Positions 34,145 to 41,311 of a stretch of DNA of 41,546 nucleotides are shown in pieces (the stretch's first letter is position 1; each line of letters starts with the position of its first letter). Location of the stretch: positions 1-41,546 of the forward strand of contig CAYJNS010000002.1 of NCBI GenBank assembly GCA_964371745.1, given 5' to 3'. Under the pieces are notes generated by a model. It worked only from the letters and a program-made list of their open reading frames with translations, was not told the origin of the DNA and ran no database searches. The stretch is from CAKOSP01 sp964371745 (lineage in GTDB: Bacteria > Bacillota_I > Bacilli_A > RF39 > UBA660). Made by a program: the position numbers and the translations under genes.

Positions 34145-35483
34145 GATATTTAAAAAGTTATATAATGTAGTGGATAAATTAATAGTTATACCTATTAGTA
34201 GATTTGTTTATTTTTTAAAAAAGAAATTAAACAAAAGTAGAGGTTTTCTAGATAAGTATTTAAATAAACCTAAGTTTTTAATCTATTTATCACTAATACT
34301 AGCAGTAGTTGCATTTGTTTTTGTAGATTCAAGAGCGGAAAGTTTAATTCAGTCTCAAGCTGAAGTTATAACAAATGTTCCTGTTGTTGTTAAATATAAT
34401 GAAGAAGCATATGTTGTTGAAGGAGTACCTGATACAGTTGATATAACTATTTCTGGAAGAAAAGGAGATATTTATTTAGCTAAACAATTAGGTGAGTATC
34501 AAGTAGAACTTGACTTAACTGAATATACAGCAAGTGATTCTGCTTATAGAGTAGAATTTGAATATACTAAGTCAGTAGATAATTTGACTTATAAACTAGA
34601 TCCTTCTTATGTATCAGTTATTATAAGAAAAAAAGTAAGTGAAATAGCAAGTGTTACGTATGACTTATTAAATGTTGATAGTTTAGATCAAGAGTTAAGT
34701 GTTAAAAGTGTAACTCTAGATAAATCTGAAGTTGTTGTAAAAGGAAGTGAAGTATCACTTTCACAAATAGCGGCAGTTAAAGCTTTAGTTGATTTAGATA
34801 ATGAAATTCTATCTGAAGCTGGAACTTATGAACTTGAAGATGTTAAGCTAGTTGCTTATGATAACTCTGGTAAAATACTTGATGATATAGAAATAGTACC
34901 AAACAGTGTTGGAGCAACTGTTGTTCTTGATAGTCATTCAAAAAGTTTACCAATACAAATAAAAACTACAGGAGACTTAATACCTGGTAAAGCTATCGCA
35001 TCTATTCAAATAAATGGAAGTGATTCCTTAGCAATTGATGCATATGGAGAAAAGGAAGACTTAGATAAATTAAATTATATTCCAGTAACTATAGATATTG
35101 ATGATGAAGGTAAAGAAACTGTTAAAACATATAATGTATCAGTTAATAAACCAGCTGGTGTTAGATATTTAAGTGAAGATACAATAACAATATCAGTTAC
35201 TTTTGGAGATGAAGAACAAAAGACAATTAATATAGGTAATAAAATAACTCCTGAGGGGTTAAGTGATGGATTAAGCGCTAATATAGTTTCAACAACATCT
35301 GTATCTGTTCAAGCCAAAGGTGTTGCTAGTGTTATTAATGATATAGACCCATCTTCAGTAAAAGCTTATGTTGACTTAACTGGTCTTAGTGCTGGAGAAC
35401 ATGAAGTTGAAGTTAAAATAGAAAATGATGATCCTCTTGTTACTTATGTAGTATCAAGTAAGATTACAGTAAGAATATCGTAA
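34137..35483 (+). CDS. cdaR: CdaA regulatory protein CdaR (YbbR domains)
   Basis: Membrane-anchored regulator that modulates CdaA through extracytoplasmic YbbR domains. 448 residues: short basic cytoplasmic N-terminus, one membrane helix (about 42-60), then about four repeated YbbR-type beta domains with phrases such as VDITISGRKGDI, VVVKGSEVSLSQIAAVKALVDL and SVQAKGVASVINDIDPSSVKAYVDLTG. The start at 34137 has GAAGGTG at 34124-34130 and overlaps cdaA by eight bases; a longer in-frame start at 34098 would add 13 lysine-rich residues. Pairing with cdaA supports the call. Confidence 0.93.
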   Translation: MRKIFKKLYNVVDKLIVIPISRFVYFLKKKLNKSRGFLDKYLNKPKFLIYLSLILAVVAFVFVDSRAESLIQSQAEVITNVPVVVKYNEEAYVVEGVPDTVDITISGRKGDIYLAKQLGEYQVELDLTEYTASDSAYRVEFEYTKSVDNLTYKLDPSYVSVIIRKKVSEIASVTYDLLNVDSLDQELSVKSVTLDKSEVVVKGSEVSLSQIAAVKALVDLDNEILSEAGTYELEDVKLVAYDNSGKILDDIEIVPNSVGATVVLDSHSKSLPIQIKTTGDLIPGKAIASIQINGSDSLAIDAYGEKEDLDKLNYIPVTIDIDDEGKETVKTYNVSVNKPAGVRYLSEDTITISVTFGDEEQKTINIGNKITPEGLSDGLSANIVSTTSVSVQAKGVASVINDIDPSSVKAYVDLTGLSAGEHEVEVKIENDDPLVTYVVSSKITVRIS

Positions 35484-35508
35484 AAAGATGAAAAAGTTCA
35501 TCTTTTTT
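35482..35508 (+). terminator. Intrinsic terminator after cdaR
   Basis: Eleven-base stem (35482-35492 with 35497-35507), AAAG loop and T run; it begins in the cdaR stop codon. Confidence 0.87.
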
Positions 35509-35558
35509 CTTTTAAACAAAGTTTTTTTATGATAAACTTATAATAGGTGATATTCTAG

Positions 35559-37079
35559 ATGAAAGAGTTTATTAAAAAAAATAAAAAATATTTAATGCCT
35601 ATAATAGTAGCACTTTTACTATTAGTAGGAATAACTTATGCATTTTTTGGTATAAGAGATGGTATTGGAGCAAATACCAATATTACACTTGATGCTGAAA
35701 AATTAGAAGAGTTAATATTTCAAAAAGGAAATGATATCAACTTAAGAGCAACGCTTACTAACTTTGGAGAAGGTGATGGTTCTTTATCTGGAGAATCTAC
35801 ATCAAGCGCTACATTATTTGCATCAGATGAAACAAATAACTCGGCAAGAACATATCAAGTATATTTAGATATAACTGATAATACATTTATTTATACAACA
35901 CCTGATAATAAACCGGAAATAATAGTTGAAGTAACAGACCCAAGTGGTAATAAAATAACTTCAATAGATGGACTTAATCCAGTAACAGTAACAGATGCAG
36001 CAACTAATACAACTATTAGTGGATTTGATATAACTACAGCATCAGGACTATTTCCAATTAAGTTAGATGAAACAATTACATCAACAAACTCAAATACAGG
36101 AACAACTGAAAACTGGACATTAAAAATAACTTATGTAAACTTAACAACAAATCAAATAGGTAATGAAGGAAAAACCTTAAGTGCAGAGTTGATATTAAGT
36201 GAAAATAAAATTATTTGTAGAGGCTTAGCAACTGATTGCGTAACACAAGAGTTATATGCAGGAGTTGAAGGAAATAACGGAATATATTATACAAATAATG
36301 CAGAGTATAGATTTACTGGAGCAAATCCAAATAACTATGTAACATTCAACAATGAATTATGGAGAATAATTGGAGTATTTGATGAGAACTCTCATGGTAG
36401 AACAGGAGAAAATTTAGTAAAACTAATAAAGGCAGAAAGTTTAGGTAATTATGAATATGATCCAAGTGATGATAATAGTTGGTCAGATGCATCTGGAGGA
36501 GCAGAGTTAAAGCAAATATTAAATGGAGCATATTATAATAGTGAAGTAGCAGTAAACTTATTAGCAAATTGTGGAAATTCAGATAGAGGGTCATGTGATT
36601 TTACAACAAGAGGGTTAAATACAGAAGCAAGAAGTATGGTAGAGGAAGTGACATGGTACTTGGGAGGTACTGCAATTACATCCTACACAGCATCAGAAAT
36701 TTATACAGTAGAAAGAGGAAGTACAATATATTCAGGAAGTGATTTTGAATGGGCAGGAAAAATAGGATTAATGTATCCAAGTGATTATGGATATGCAGCA
36801 TATAAAGAAGCATGGACAACAGATTTATCTTATTATGAAACAAATTCAATACCAGAAAACAATTGGATGTTTGAGGGGGATGTCCATTTAATAGAATGGA
36901 TAATTACTGCGAACTCCAGCCAGTCGAGCAGCGCGTTTAGCGTTTTCTATGATGGCGGTGTGTACAATTCGCTTATAGTAATCAATGGATTTGCTACCAG
37001 ACCATCTCTTTATCTAAACTCTTCTGTTGAGATAACAGGTGGAACGGGCAGTGAAGCTGATCCGTTCACATTAAACTAG
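35559..37079 (+). CDS. Secreted modular surface protein 3 with variable-looking C-terminus
   Basis: 506 residues. Signal/anchor helix (about 9-27) ending ITYAFFG, then a module (about 28-220) clearly homologous to that of surface proteins 1 and 2 (TLTNFGEGDGSLSGE, VEVTDPSGN, IDGLNPVTVTDA, NEGKTLSAEL) at about half identity. The C-terminal half holds YRFTGANPNNYVTFNNELWRIIGVF, RGLNTEARSMV, AERG-like TVERGSTIYSG, KIGLMYPSDYGYA, and ends ATRPSLYLNSSVEITGGTG. This C-terminal plan occurs in multi-copy gut Firmicutes surface proteins. The last 180 bases differ sharply in base and codon use (see separate entry). AGGTGAT at 35545-35551; TATAAT just before it at 35539. Ligand display function is inferred. 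Confidence 0.75.
   Translation: MKEFIKKNKKYLMPIIVALLLLVGITYAFFGIRDGIGANTNITLDAEKLEELIFQKGNDINLRATLTNFGEGDGSLSGESTSSATLFASDETNNSARTYQVYLDITDNTFIYTTPDNKPEIIVEVTDPSGNKITSIDGLNPVTVTDAATNTTISGFDITTASGLFPIKLDETITSTNSNTGTTENWTLKITYVNLTTNQIGNEGKTLSAELILSENKIICRGLATDCVTQELYAGVEGNNGIYYTNNAEYRFTGANPNNYVTFNNELWRIIGVFDENSHGRTGENLVKLIKAESLGNYEYDPSDDNSWSDASGGAELKQILNGAYYNSEVAVNLLANCGNSDRGSCDFTTRGLNTEARSMVEEVTWYLGGTAITSYTASEIYTVERGSTIYSGSDFEWAGKIGLMYPSDYGYAAYKEAWTTDLSYYETNSIPENNWMFEGDVHLIEWIITANSSQSSSAFSVFYDGGVYNSLIVINGFATRPSLYLNSSVEITGGTGSEADPFTLN
36895..37074 (+). other. Candidate variable region at the 3' end of surface protein 3
   Basis: The final block encodes WIITAN, a serine-rich run, then AFSVFYDGG and the conserved ATRPSLYLNSSVEITGG. 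Bases 36901-36960 are 52 percent G+C, against about 38 percent for the 60 bases at 36601 and less in the window as a whole. Serine is encoded by AGC, TCC and TCG, while neighbouring genes use AGT, TCA and TCT. Position at the extreme C-terminus before a conserved RPxLYL ending is where diversity-generating retroelements mutate lectin-fold targets. No template repeat or reverse transcriptase is in the window, so this is a hypothesis. Confidence 0.4.
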
Positions 37080-37089
37080 AGAATAGGTA

Positions 37090-37136
37090 AAAACTGCCCA
37101 AAGGTTGCTAAAGGCAAGCTTTAGGCAGTTTTAAAT
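37090..37136 (+). terminator. Long nested stem-loop after surface protein 3
   Basis: Outer nine-base stem AAAACTGCC/GGCAGTTTT (37090-37098 with 37124-37132) enclosing an inner stem (37100-37108 with 37114-37122, one G-G mismatch, loop TAAAG). A T-rich tail follows. It can act as an intrinsic terminator; its size and GC content are unusual here. Confidence 0.75.
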
Positions 37137-37212
37137 TTTCCAAGGGTTTTCAACATAATAAATAAGATATTCAAAAAATAATTCTAATAAAAAAACAATC
37201 TTATTGATTGCT

Positions 37213-37416
37213 TTACATATTAGGTTCTATTTTATTAAATAGTATACCTATATTAATTAATCCACATATTCCTACAATACCATATATAATATTAGGTAAC
37301 ATTTCTATTGAACCTAGAAGTTCTTCAACTAAGTTAAAATCAAAAAAACCTATTAATCCCCAGTTAAGAGCACCTATTATTGTAAAAACTAGTGTTATTT
37401 TTTGAATAGTAGCCAC
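37213..37416 (-). CDS. DUF378 family small membrane protein
   Basis: 67 residues, two hydrophobic helices. The family phrase IIGALNWGLIGFFDFNLVE followed by IIYGIVGICGL is typical of DUF378 (YuzA-like) proteins, whose function is unknown. Start is a GTG at 37416 with AAGGT eight to nine bases upstream on the reverse strand. An open frame on the forward strand over the same bases has no comparable similarity. Monocistronic, divergent from the lipoprotein gene. Confidence 0.85.
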   Translation of the reverse strand: MATIQKITLVFTIIGALNWGLIGFFDFNLVEELLGSIEMLPNIIYGIVGICGLINIGILFNKIEPNM

Positions 37417-37529
37417 AATTCATACCTTCTTTCATTTAGTAGTATATCTAAAATATAATTTTTTATACTTAAAAAGTTATATTTTTTTTTATGTAAAATA
37501 TATTTTTATTAAAGGAAATGAGGTTTTAA

Positions 37530-38573
37530 ATGAAAAAAATAATATGTGTACTATTAATATTATTAGTAATAGTTACAGGTTGTGGTAGTGTTACTAAAGA
37601 ATCTTTAGTTGAAAAGTTTGAAGATAAAGTATCATCTTCTAAGTCCTATAAAGTAAATGGTAAGATGGAAATATTAAATGGAGAAGATGAATATGTCTAT
37701 AATTTAGAAGCTAGCTTTTTAAAAGATGATTATTATAAAGTAGTTTTAATTAATGAAACTAATAATCATGAGCAAGTAATACTTAAGAACCCAAGTGGCG
37801 TATTTGTTGTGACGCCATCGCTTAATAAGAGTTTTAAGTTTGATAGTGTATGGCCAGATAATTCATCTCAAGGATACTTTTTATCATCTTTAGTTAAAGA
37901 TGTTACAAGTGATGATAAAGTGGAAATGCTTGAAGATGAAGAAAATTATATTATTAAGTCTAGTGTAAATTACCCTAATAATAAAAATTTAAGTTATCAA
38001 AAAATATATTTTGATGACGATATGCTTCCAACTATGGTTGAAGTATATGATACAAATGATAATGTAAGTATTAAAGTTACATTTACTAAAATAGATTTAA
38101 ATGCAGGATTAAAAGATAGTGATTTTGTTTTAGAAGACTATATAGATAAAGATGTATGTGAAGATGAGTGTGGAGAAGATGAGACTTGTAAAACAACTTG
38201 TGAAACTACAATGGCATCTAATACACTAGATAATATATTATATCCGGTATATATGCCAGAAAATACTTATATGACTAGTACTGAGGAAATAAATAATGAA
38301 ACTGTTAATAGAGCAATATTAACATTTGCTGGGGATAAGAACTTTGTTTTAATTGAAGAAGCTAGTAGATATAGCGATGAGTTTGAAACAATCCCTATAA
38401 CAGGGAATCCCGTTATTATAAATGATACAGTTGCTGCGATGAGTTCTAACTCAATATATTTTACTAAAAATAATGTTGATTATTATTTAGTAAGTAATGA
38501 CTTAACTAATGATGAAATGGTAAGTATTGCTAGCTCTATAACTAATGATACTGCAGTAAGTTATACAAAATAG
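37530..38573 (+). CDS. LolA/GerS-like lipoprotein
   Basis: 347 residues beginning with a lipoprotein signal peptide: MKKIICVLLILLVIVTGCGS, lipobox cysteine at 18. The mature part resembles LolA-like beta-barrel-half lipoproteins (YdcC/GerS type): SYKVNGKMEI, DDYYKVVLIN, LKNPSGVFVVTPSLNKSFKFDSVWP, KIYFDDDMLPTMVEVYD, VTFTKIDLNAGLKDSDF. In clostridia GerS acts in cortex-modification and germination, which would suit the sporulation genes here. A small insert at residues 210-224 has four cysteines (C-x3-C-x5-C-x3-C). The C-terminal part (about 235-347) is a second domain similar to DUF4367-like anchors. Sporulation role is inferred. Confidence 0.78.
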   Translation: MKKIICVLLILLVIVTGCGSVTKESLVEKFEDKVSSSKSYKVNGKMEILNGEDEYVYNLEASFLKDDYYKVVLINETNNHEQVILKNPSGVFVVTPSLNKSFKFDSVWPDNSSQGYFLSSLVKDVTSDDKVEMLEDEENYIIKSSVNYPNNKNLSYQKIYFDDDMLPTMVEVYDTNDNVSIKVTFTKIDLNAGLKDSDFVLEDYIDKDVCEDECGEDETCKTTCETTMASNTLDNILYPVYMPENTYMTSTEEINNETVNRAILTFAGDKNFVLIEEASRYSDEFETIPITGNPVIINDTVAAMSSNSIYFTKNNVDYYLVSNDLTNDEMVSIASSITNDTAVSYTK

Positions 38574-38592
38574 CCTAAAAAAGGCTATTTTT
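38567..38592 (+). terminator. Intrinsic terminator after the LolA-like lipoprotein
   Basis: Nine-base perfect stem AAAATAGCC/GGCTATTTT, seven-base A-rich loop, overlapping the stop codon. Confidence 0.85.
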
Positions 38593-38593
38593 A

Positions 38594-38622
38594 TTGCTTA
38601 TATTTGATAAATGTTTTATAAT
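38594..38622 (+). promoter_or_regulatory. Promoter of the anchored unknown gene
   Basis: TTGCTT (38594-38599), 17-base spacer, TATAAT (38617-38622). It is among the best sigma-A-type promoters in the window. Confidence 0.78.
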
Positions 38623-38645
38623 TAATTTAGGTGGGTAACCAAATT

Positions 38646-38660
38646 ATGAAAGGAATGTAA
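38646..38660 (+). other. Possible four-codon upstream reading frame
   Basis: ATG-AAA-GGA-ATG-TAA preceded by TAGGTGGGT about 10 bases upstream and contained in the leader of the next gene. It overlaps the AAAGGA that serves the main start at 38668, so ribosomes on it could influence the next start. Could be chance. Confidence 0.3.
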
Positions 38661-38667
38661 ATAAAAT

Positions 38668-39201
38668 ATGGCAAATAGTAAAAGTAAAGATGTAAAGAAA
38701 TATACATTTAATGATGAAAATGATAAAAATGAAGTTAAAAACTTTATAATTATATTAATAGTATTAGTATTAGTTGGTTTAGGAGTATATGTATTTACTA
38801 AATATGCAGTAAATGATGGAGATGTATTTATTAATCCATATTATGCTCAAGCAGGAGTAATAAATAATAATAAAGTAATTGCTGGTACTATGCTTAATAA
38901 AGAAGAATCAAATTACTATGTTATAGCTTATCACTCAGATAGTGCTACTGCAGCAAAATATTCAATTATCTTAGAGCAGTATTTATCTATTGGAACTGGT
39001 AGAGAAATATATTTTCTTGATTTAGATAACTCTTTAAATAAAGATTATATAGCAACTGATGAAAAACCAGTTAATGAAGATGCTGAAGATATAAGTGATT
39101 TAGCATTAGGTACTATTACTCTTATGGAAATAGATGATAATAAAATAGATAAGTATATTACATCAGAAGAAGAAATAGTAGAGCTTTTAAGTTTAGATTA
39201 A
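38668..39201 (+). CDS. Membrane-anchored protein of unknown function, possibly thioredoxin-fold
   Basis: 177 residues. Polar N-terminus, one membrane helix (about 27-46), then an extracellular domain. NYYVIAYHSDSATAAKYSIILEQY followed by EIYFLDLDNSLNKDYI has the strand-helix-strand order of a thioredoxin-like fold, but the CxxC pair is absent; this is inference. The end is acidic. The ATG at 38668 lies 13 bases after AAAGGA, longer spacing than usual. It has its own promoter and terminator, so it is monocistronic between the lipoprotein and the S41 protease. Confidence 0.65.
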   Translation: MANSKSKDVKKYTFNDENDKNEVKNFIIILIVLVLVGLGVYVFTKYAVNDGDVFINPYYAQAGVINNNKVIAGTMLNKEESNYYVIAYHSDSATAAKYSIILEQYLSIGTGREIYFLDLDNSLNKDYIATDEKPVNEDAEDISDLALGTITLMEIDDNKIDKYITSEEEIVELLSLD

Positions 39202-39217
39202 AAAGTTTTAATAAATG

Positions 39218-39245
39218 GATAGTTTTTTACTATCTTTTTTTTTTT
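39218..39245 (+). terminator. Intrinsic terminator with long T run
   Basis: Six-base stem GATAGT/ACTATC, five-T loop, followed by eleven T. The next gene's probable extended -10 (TAAAAT, 39254-39259) lies just downstream. Confidence 0.85.
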
Positions 39246-39277
39246 AATCATGTTAAAATTATAAAGTAGGTGAATAT

Positions 39278-40456
39278 ATGAAAAATAAGGGTTTTAATTT
39301 AATAAGTATTATAATAATAATATTAGTAACGTCTGTAGTATCTGGAATAACTACAGGTATTATACTTGATAACAATTATAAAAATGAAAGTGGGTTAACA
39401 TATTCTGAAGTAGCAAATGATGAACATTTATCAGAATTTATAAATATATACTCAACAGTATTAGATGAATATTATGATGATATAGATAAAGAAAAAATGA
39501 TGGAAGCAGCTTTAGAAGGTATGCTTAATTATTTAGGAGATTCATATACAACATTTTTAAGTGATGAAGAATCATCTCTTCTTCAAGAAAAGTTAGAAGG
39601 TACTTATGAAGGAATAGGAATAGTAATAAATGGTTCTAGAGTTGATTCAGTTAAAACAAATTCACCAGCACAAGAAGCAGGTATTTTACCAAATGATATT
39701 ATAATAAATATAGATGGAACAGTAATTAATGAGACAAATGCAGGATTAATTGCAAACTTAATTAAAGATAATAATAATGAAACTGTTAATATAATAGTTA
39801 AAAGAGGAGAAGAAGAAAAAACTTTTAATATAAAAAAAGAGTTATTAGATTCATCAATTACAGGCAAAAAAATTACTGATACAAATATAGGTTATATTAA
39901 TGTAAGTGTTTTTTCAGAAAATATAGGTGATTCATTTAAAGAAACACTTTTAGATTTGGAAAAACAAAATATAGATAGTCTAATAATAGATTTAAGATCT
40001 AATACAGGAGGTTACTTAGATGGGGCAACTGATATAGCTTCACTATTTCTAGATAAAGGAAAAACTATATATAGTTTAGAAGATAAAGATGGTAATATAG
40101 TAACAAAGGATGAAACGAGTGAAAAACGTGATTATGAAATAATAATCTTACAAAATCAAGATAGTGCATCAGCATCAGAAATCTTAGCAGCTGCATTAGT
40201 AGATAGTTATGGCGCTAGTATTGTTGGAACAAAAAGTTTTGGTAAAGGTAAAGTACAACAAACGCTTAGTACATCTACTGGATCTATTGCAAAGTATACA
40301 TCATCTAAGTGGTATACGCCAAATGGTATATGTATAGATGGGATTGGAATAGAACCAACTTATTTTGTAGAACAAGAAGTAATTTATGAAGGAGATGTAA
40401 TAGTAGATATTATAGATTCACAACTAAATAAAGCAGTAGAACTACTAAATAAATAG
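39278..40456 (+). CDS. S41 family C-terminal processing peptidase
   Basis: Secreted or membrane-anchored serine protease of the CtpA/CtpB family, 392 residues. N-terminal membrane helix (about 8-29), a leading helical region (LEGMLNYLGDSYTTFLSDEE), a PDZ domain (about 107-185, GIGIVI and AGILPNDIIINIDG), and the catalytic core with IDLRSNTGGYLDGATDIASLFL. The catalytic serine is in QDSASASEILAAAL and the lysine in GTKSFGKGKVQ. In Bacillus, CtpB cleaves the sporulation regulator SpoIVFA, so a link to sporulation is possible but not shown. AGGTGA site five bases before ATG 39278. Confidence 0.95.
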   Translation: MKNKGFNLISIIIIILVTSVVSGITTGIILDNNYKNESGLTYSEVANDEHLSEFINIYSTVLDEYYDDIDKEKMMEAALEGMLNYLGDSYTTFLSDEESSLLQEKLEGTYEGIGIVINGSRVDSVKTNSPAQEAGILPNDIIINIDGTVINETNAGLIANLIKDNNNETVNIIVKRGEEEKTFNIKKELLDSSITGKKITDTNIGYINVSVFSENIGDSFKETLLDLEKQNIDSLIIDLRSNTGGYLDGATDIASLFLDKGKTIYSLEDKDGNIVTKDETSEKRDYEIIILQNQDSASASEILAAALVDSYGASIVGTKSFGKGKVQQTLSTSTGSIAKYTSSKWYTPNGICIDGIGIEPTYFVEQEVIYEGDVIVDIIDSQLNKAVELLNK

Positions 40457-40458
40457 AA

Positions 40459-40488
40459 AAAAAGCTTATAATAATGTATAGGCTTTTT
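40459..40488 (+). terminator. Intrinsic terminator after the S41 protease
   Basis: Twelve-base stem (40459-40470 with 40477-40488, one G-U pair), six-base loop ATAATG, ends in a T run. Confidence 0.85.
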
Positions 40489-40506
40489 ATTTTAATTGAT
40501 ATTTAC

Positions 40507-40535
40507 TTTTAAACTTGAATAAAATGATGTATAAT
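40507..40535 (+). promoter_or_regulatory. Promoter of the DUF402 gene
   Basis: TATAAT at 40530-40535 is a consensus -10; the -35 position (TTTTAA, 40507-40512) is weak at 17-base spacing. ACGAGGT ribosome binding site starts at 40541. Confidence 0.5.
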
Positions 40536-40552
40536 GGTAAACGAGGTATTTA

Positions 40553-41086
40553 ATGAAAAAAGGAGATAAAATCAAAATTCAAGCATACAAACACACTGGT
40601 AAATTACATAGTGCTAGTGAAGAGGCTATTATATTAGACATAGTAGATGATTGTTTAATATGCGCTAATAGTGAAGCTACTATTACGGAAGGAGATGGCA
40701 GAAGTTATAAAACAAATGAAACTGCACTACTATTTTTTTATAAAAATAATTGGTTTAATATAATTTGTCAATTTAAAAAGTATGGCATATTTTATTATTG
40801 CAATATAGCATCTCCATATATTATAGAAAAAAACATTCTTAAATATATAGATTATGATTTAGACTTAAGAGTTTTTCCTGATGGAGGTTTTAAAATACTT
40901 GATAAAAATGAATATAAGTATCATAAAAAGATAATGAATTACTCAGATGATCTAGATAAAGTTGTTAAACATGAGCTATCTGTGCTTATTGAGAAGAAAA
41001 AAGTTAATGATTTTCCATTTAATTCAGAAAATATCCAAAAATACTATGATATGTATAAAAATATCTTAGACAATAATAGTAATTAA
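40553..41086 (+). CDS. DUF402 domain protein (Ntdp/YgaC-like)
   Basis: 177 residues, cytosolic. Matches the DUF402/YgaC pattern: GDKIKIQAYKHTGKLHSASEEAIIL, ALLFFYKNNWFNIICQFKKYGIFYYCNIASPY, and YIDYDLDLRVFPDGGFKILDKNEY, which carries the conserved aspartates. Staphylococcal Ntdp of this family hydrolyses nucleoside tri- and diphosphates; that activity is inferred here. GAGGT lies near 40543 before ATG 40553. It is the last gene before the rRNA operon, and no clear terminator follows. Confidence 0.87.
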   Translation: MKKGDKIKIQAYKHTGKLHSASEEAIILDIVDDCLICANSEATITEGDGRSYKTNETALLFFYKNNWFNIICQFKKYGIFYYCNIASPYIIEKNILKYIDYDLDLRVFPDGGFKILDKNEYKYHKKIMNYSDDLDKVVKHELSVLIEKKKVNDFPFNSENIQKYYDMYKNILDNNSN

Positions 41087-41123
41087 AACACGCTAAAGTG
41101 CATAAAATAAAGGGAAAATGCAT

Positions 41124-41170
41124 AAAAAAGTGTAAAAAATTGAAAAAAAGTAAAAAAAATGCATTTTTTT
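41124..41170 (+). promoter_or_regulatory. Phased A-tracts and A/T palindrome upstream of the rRNA promoter
   Basis: Four A-tracts at 41124-41129, 41134-41139, 41143-41149 and 41152-41159 repeat at about 10-base intervals, the phasing that bends DNA. The last merges into an 18-base palindrome AAAAAAATGCATTTTTTT (41153-41170) ending one base before the -35. Consistent with an UP element or curved activator region for rRNA transcription. Confidence 0.6.
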
Positions 41171-41171
41171 G

Positions 41172-41200
41172 TTGACAAGCCTCTTTTAATTTGTTATATT
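41172..41200 (+). promoter_or_regulatory. rRNA operon promoter
   Basis: Consensus TTGACA (41172-41177), 17-base spacer, TATATT (41195-41200) with TG at 41192-41193. Placed about 110 bases before mature 16S. Confidence 0.88.
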
Positions 41201-41212
41201 ACTATTACACGA

Positions 41213-41246
41213 GCCAAGACTGGCCGTGAAATGATCTTTGAAAACT
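41213..41246 (+). promoter_or_regulatory. rRNA leader boxB-like hairpin and boxA antitermination site
   Basis: A small hairpin GCCA-AGAC-TGGC (41213-41224) followed by TGATCTTTGAAAACT (41232-41246), which closely matches the Bacilli rrn boxA bound by NusB/NusE to prevent early termination. Confidence 0.75.
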
Positions 41247-41311
41247 AAGTAAAAAAGTCAAATTTTGAGTAGCTTAGGATAAACGAACATTAAGATTTAA
41301 TAATAGATCTT

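Noticed and set aside
36346..36594. Open frame on the reverse strand within surface protein 3
   Set aside because: Low-complexity leucine/histidine translation opposite a well-supported gene; no ribosome binding site.
37208..37405. Forward open frame opposite the DUF378 gene
   Set aside because: Repetitive I/L/P/N composition; the reverse-strand frame matches a known family and has a ribosome binding site.
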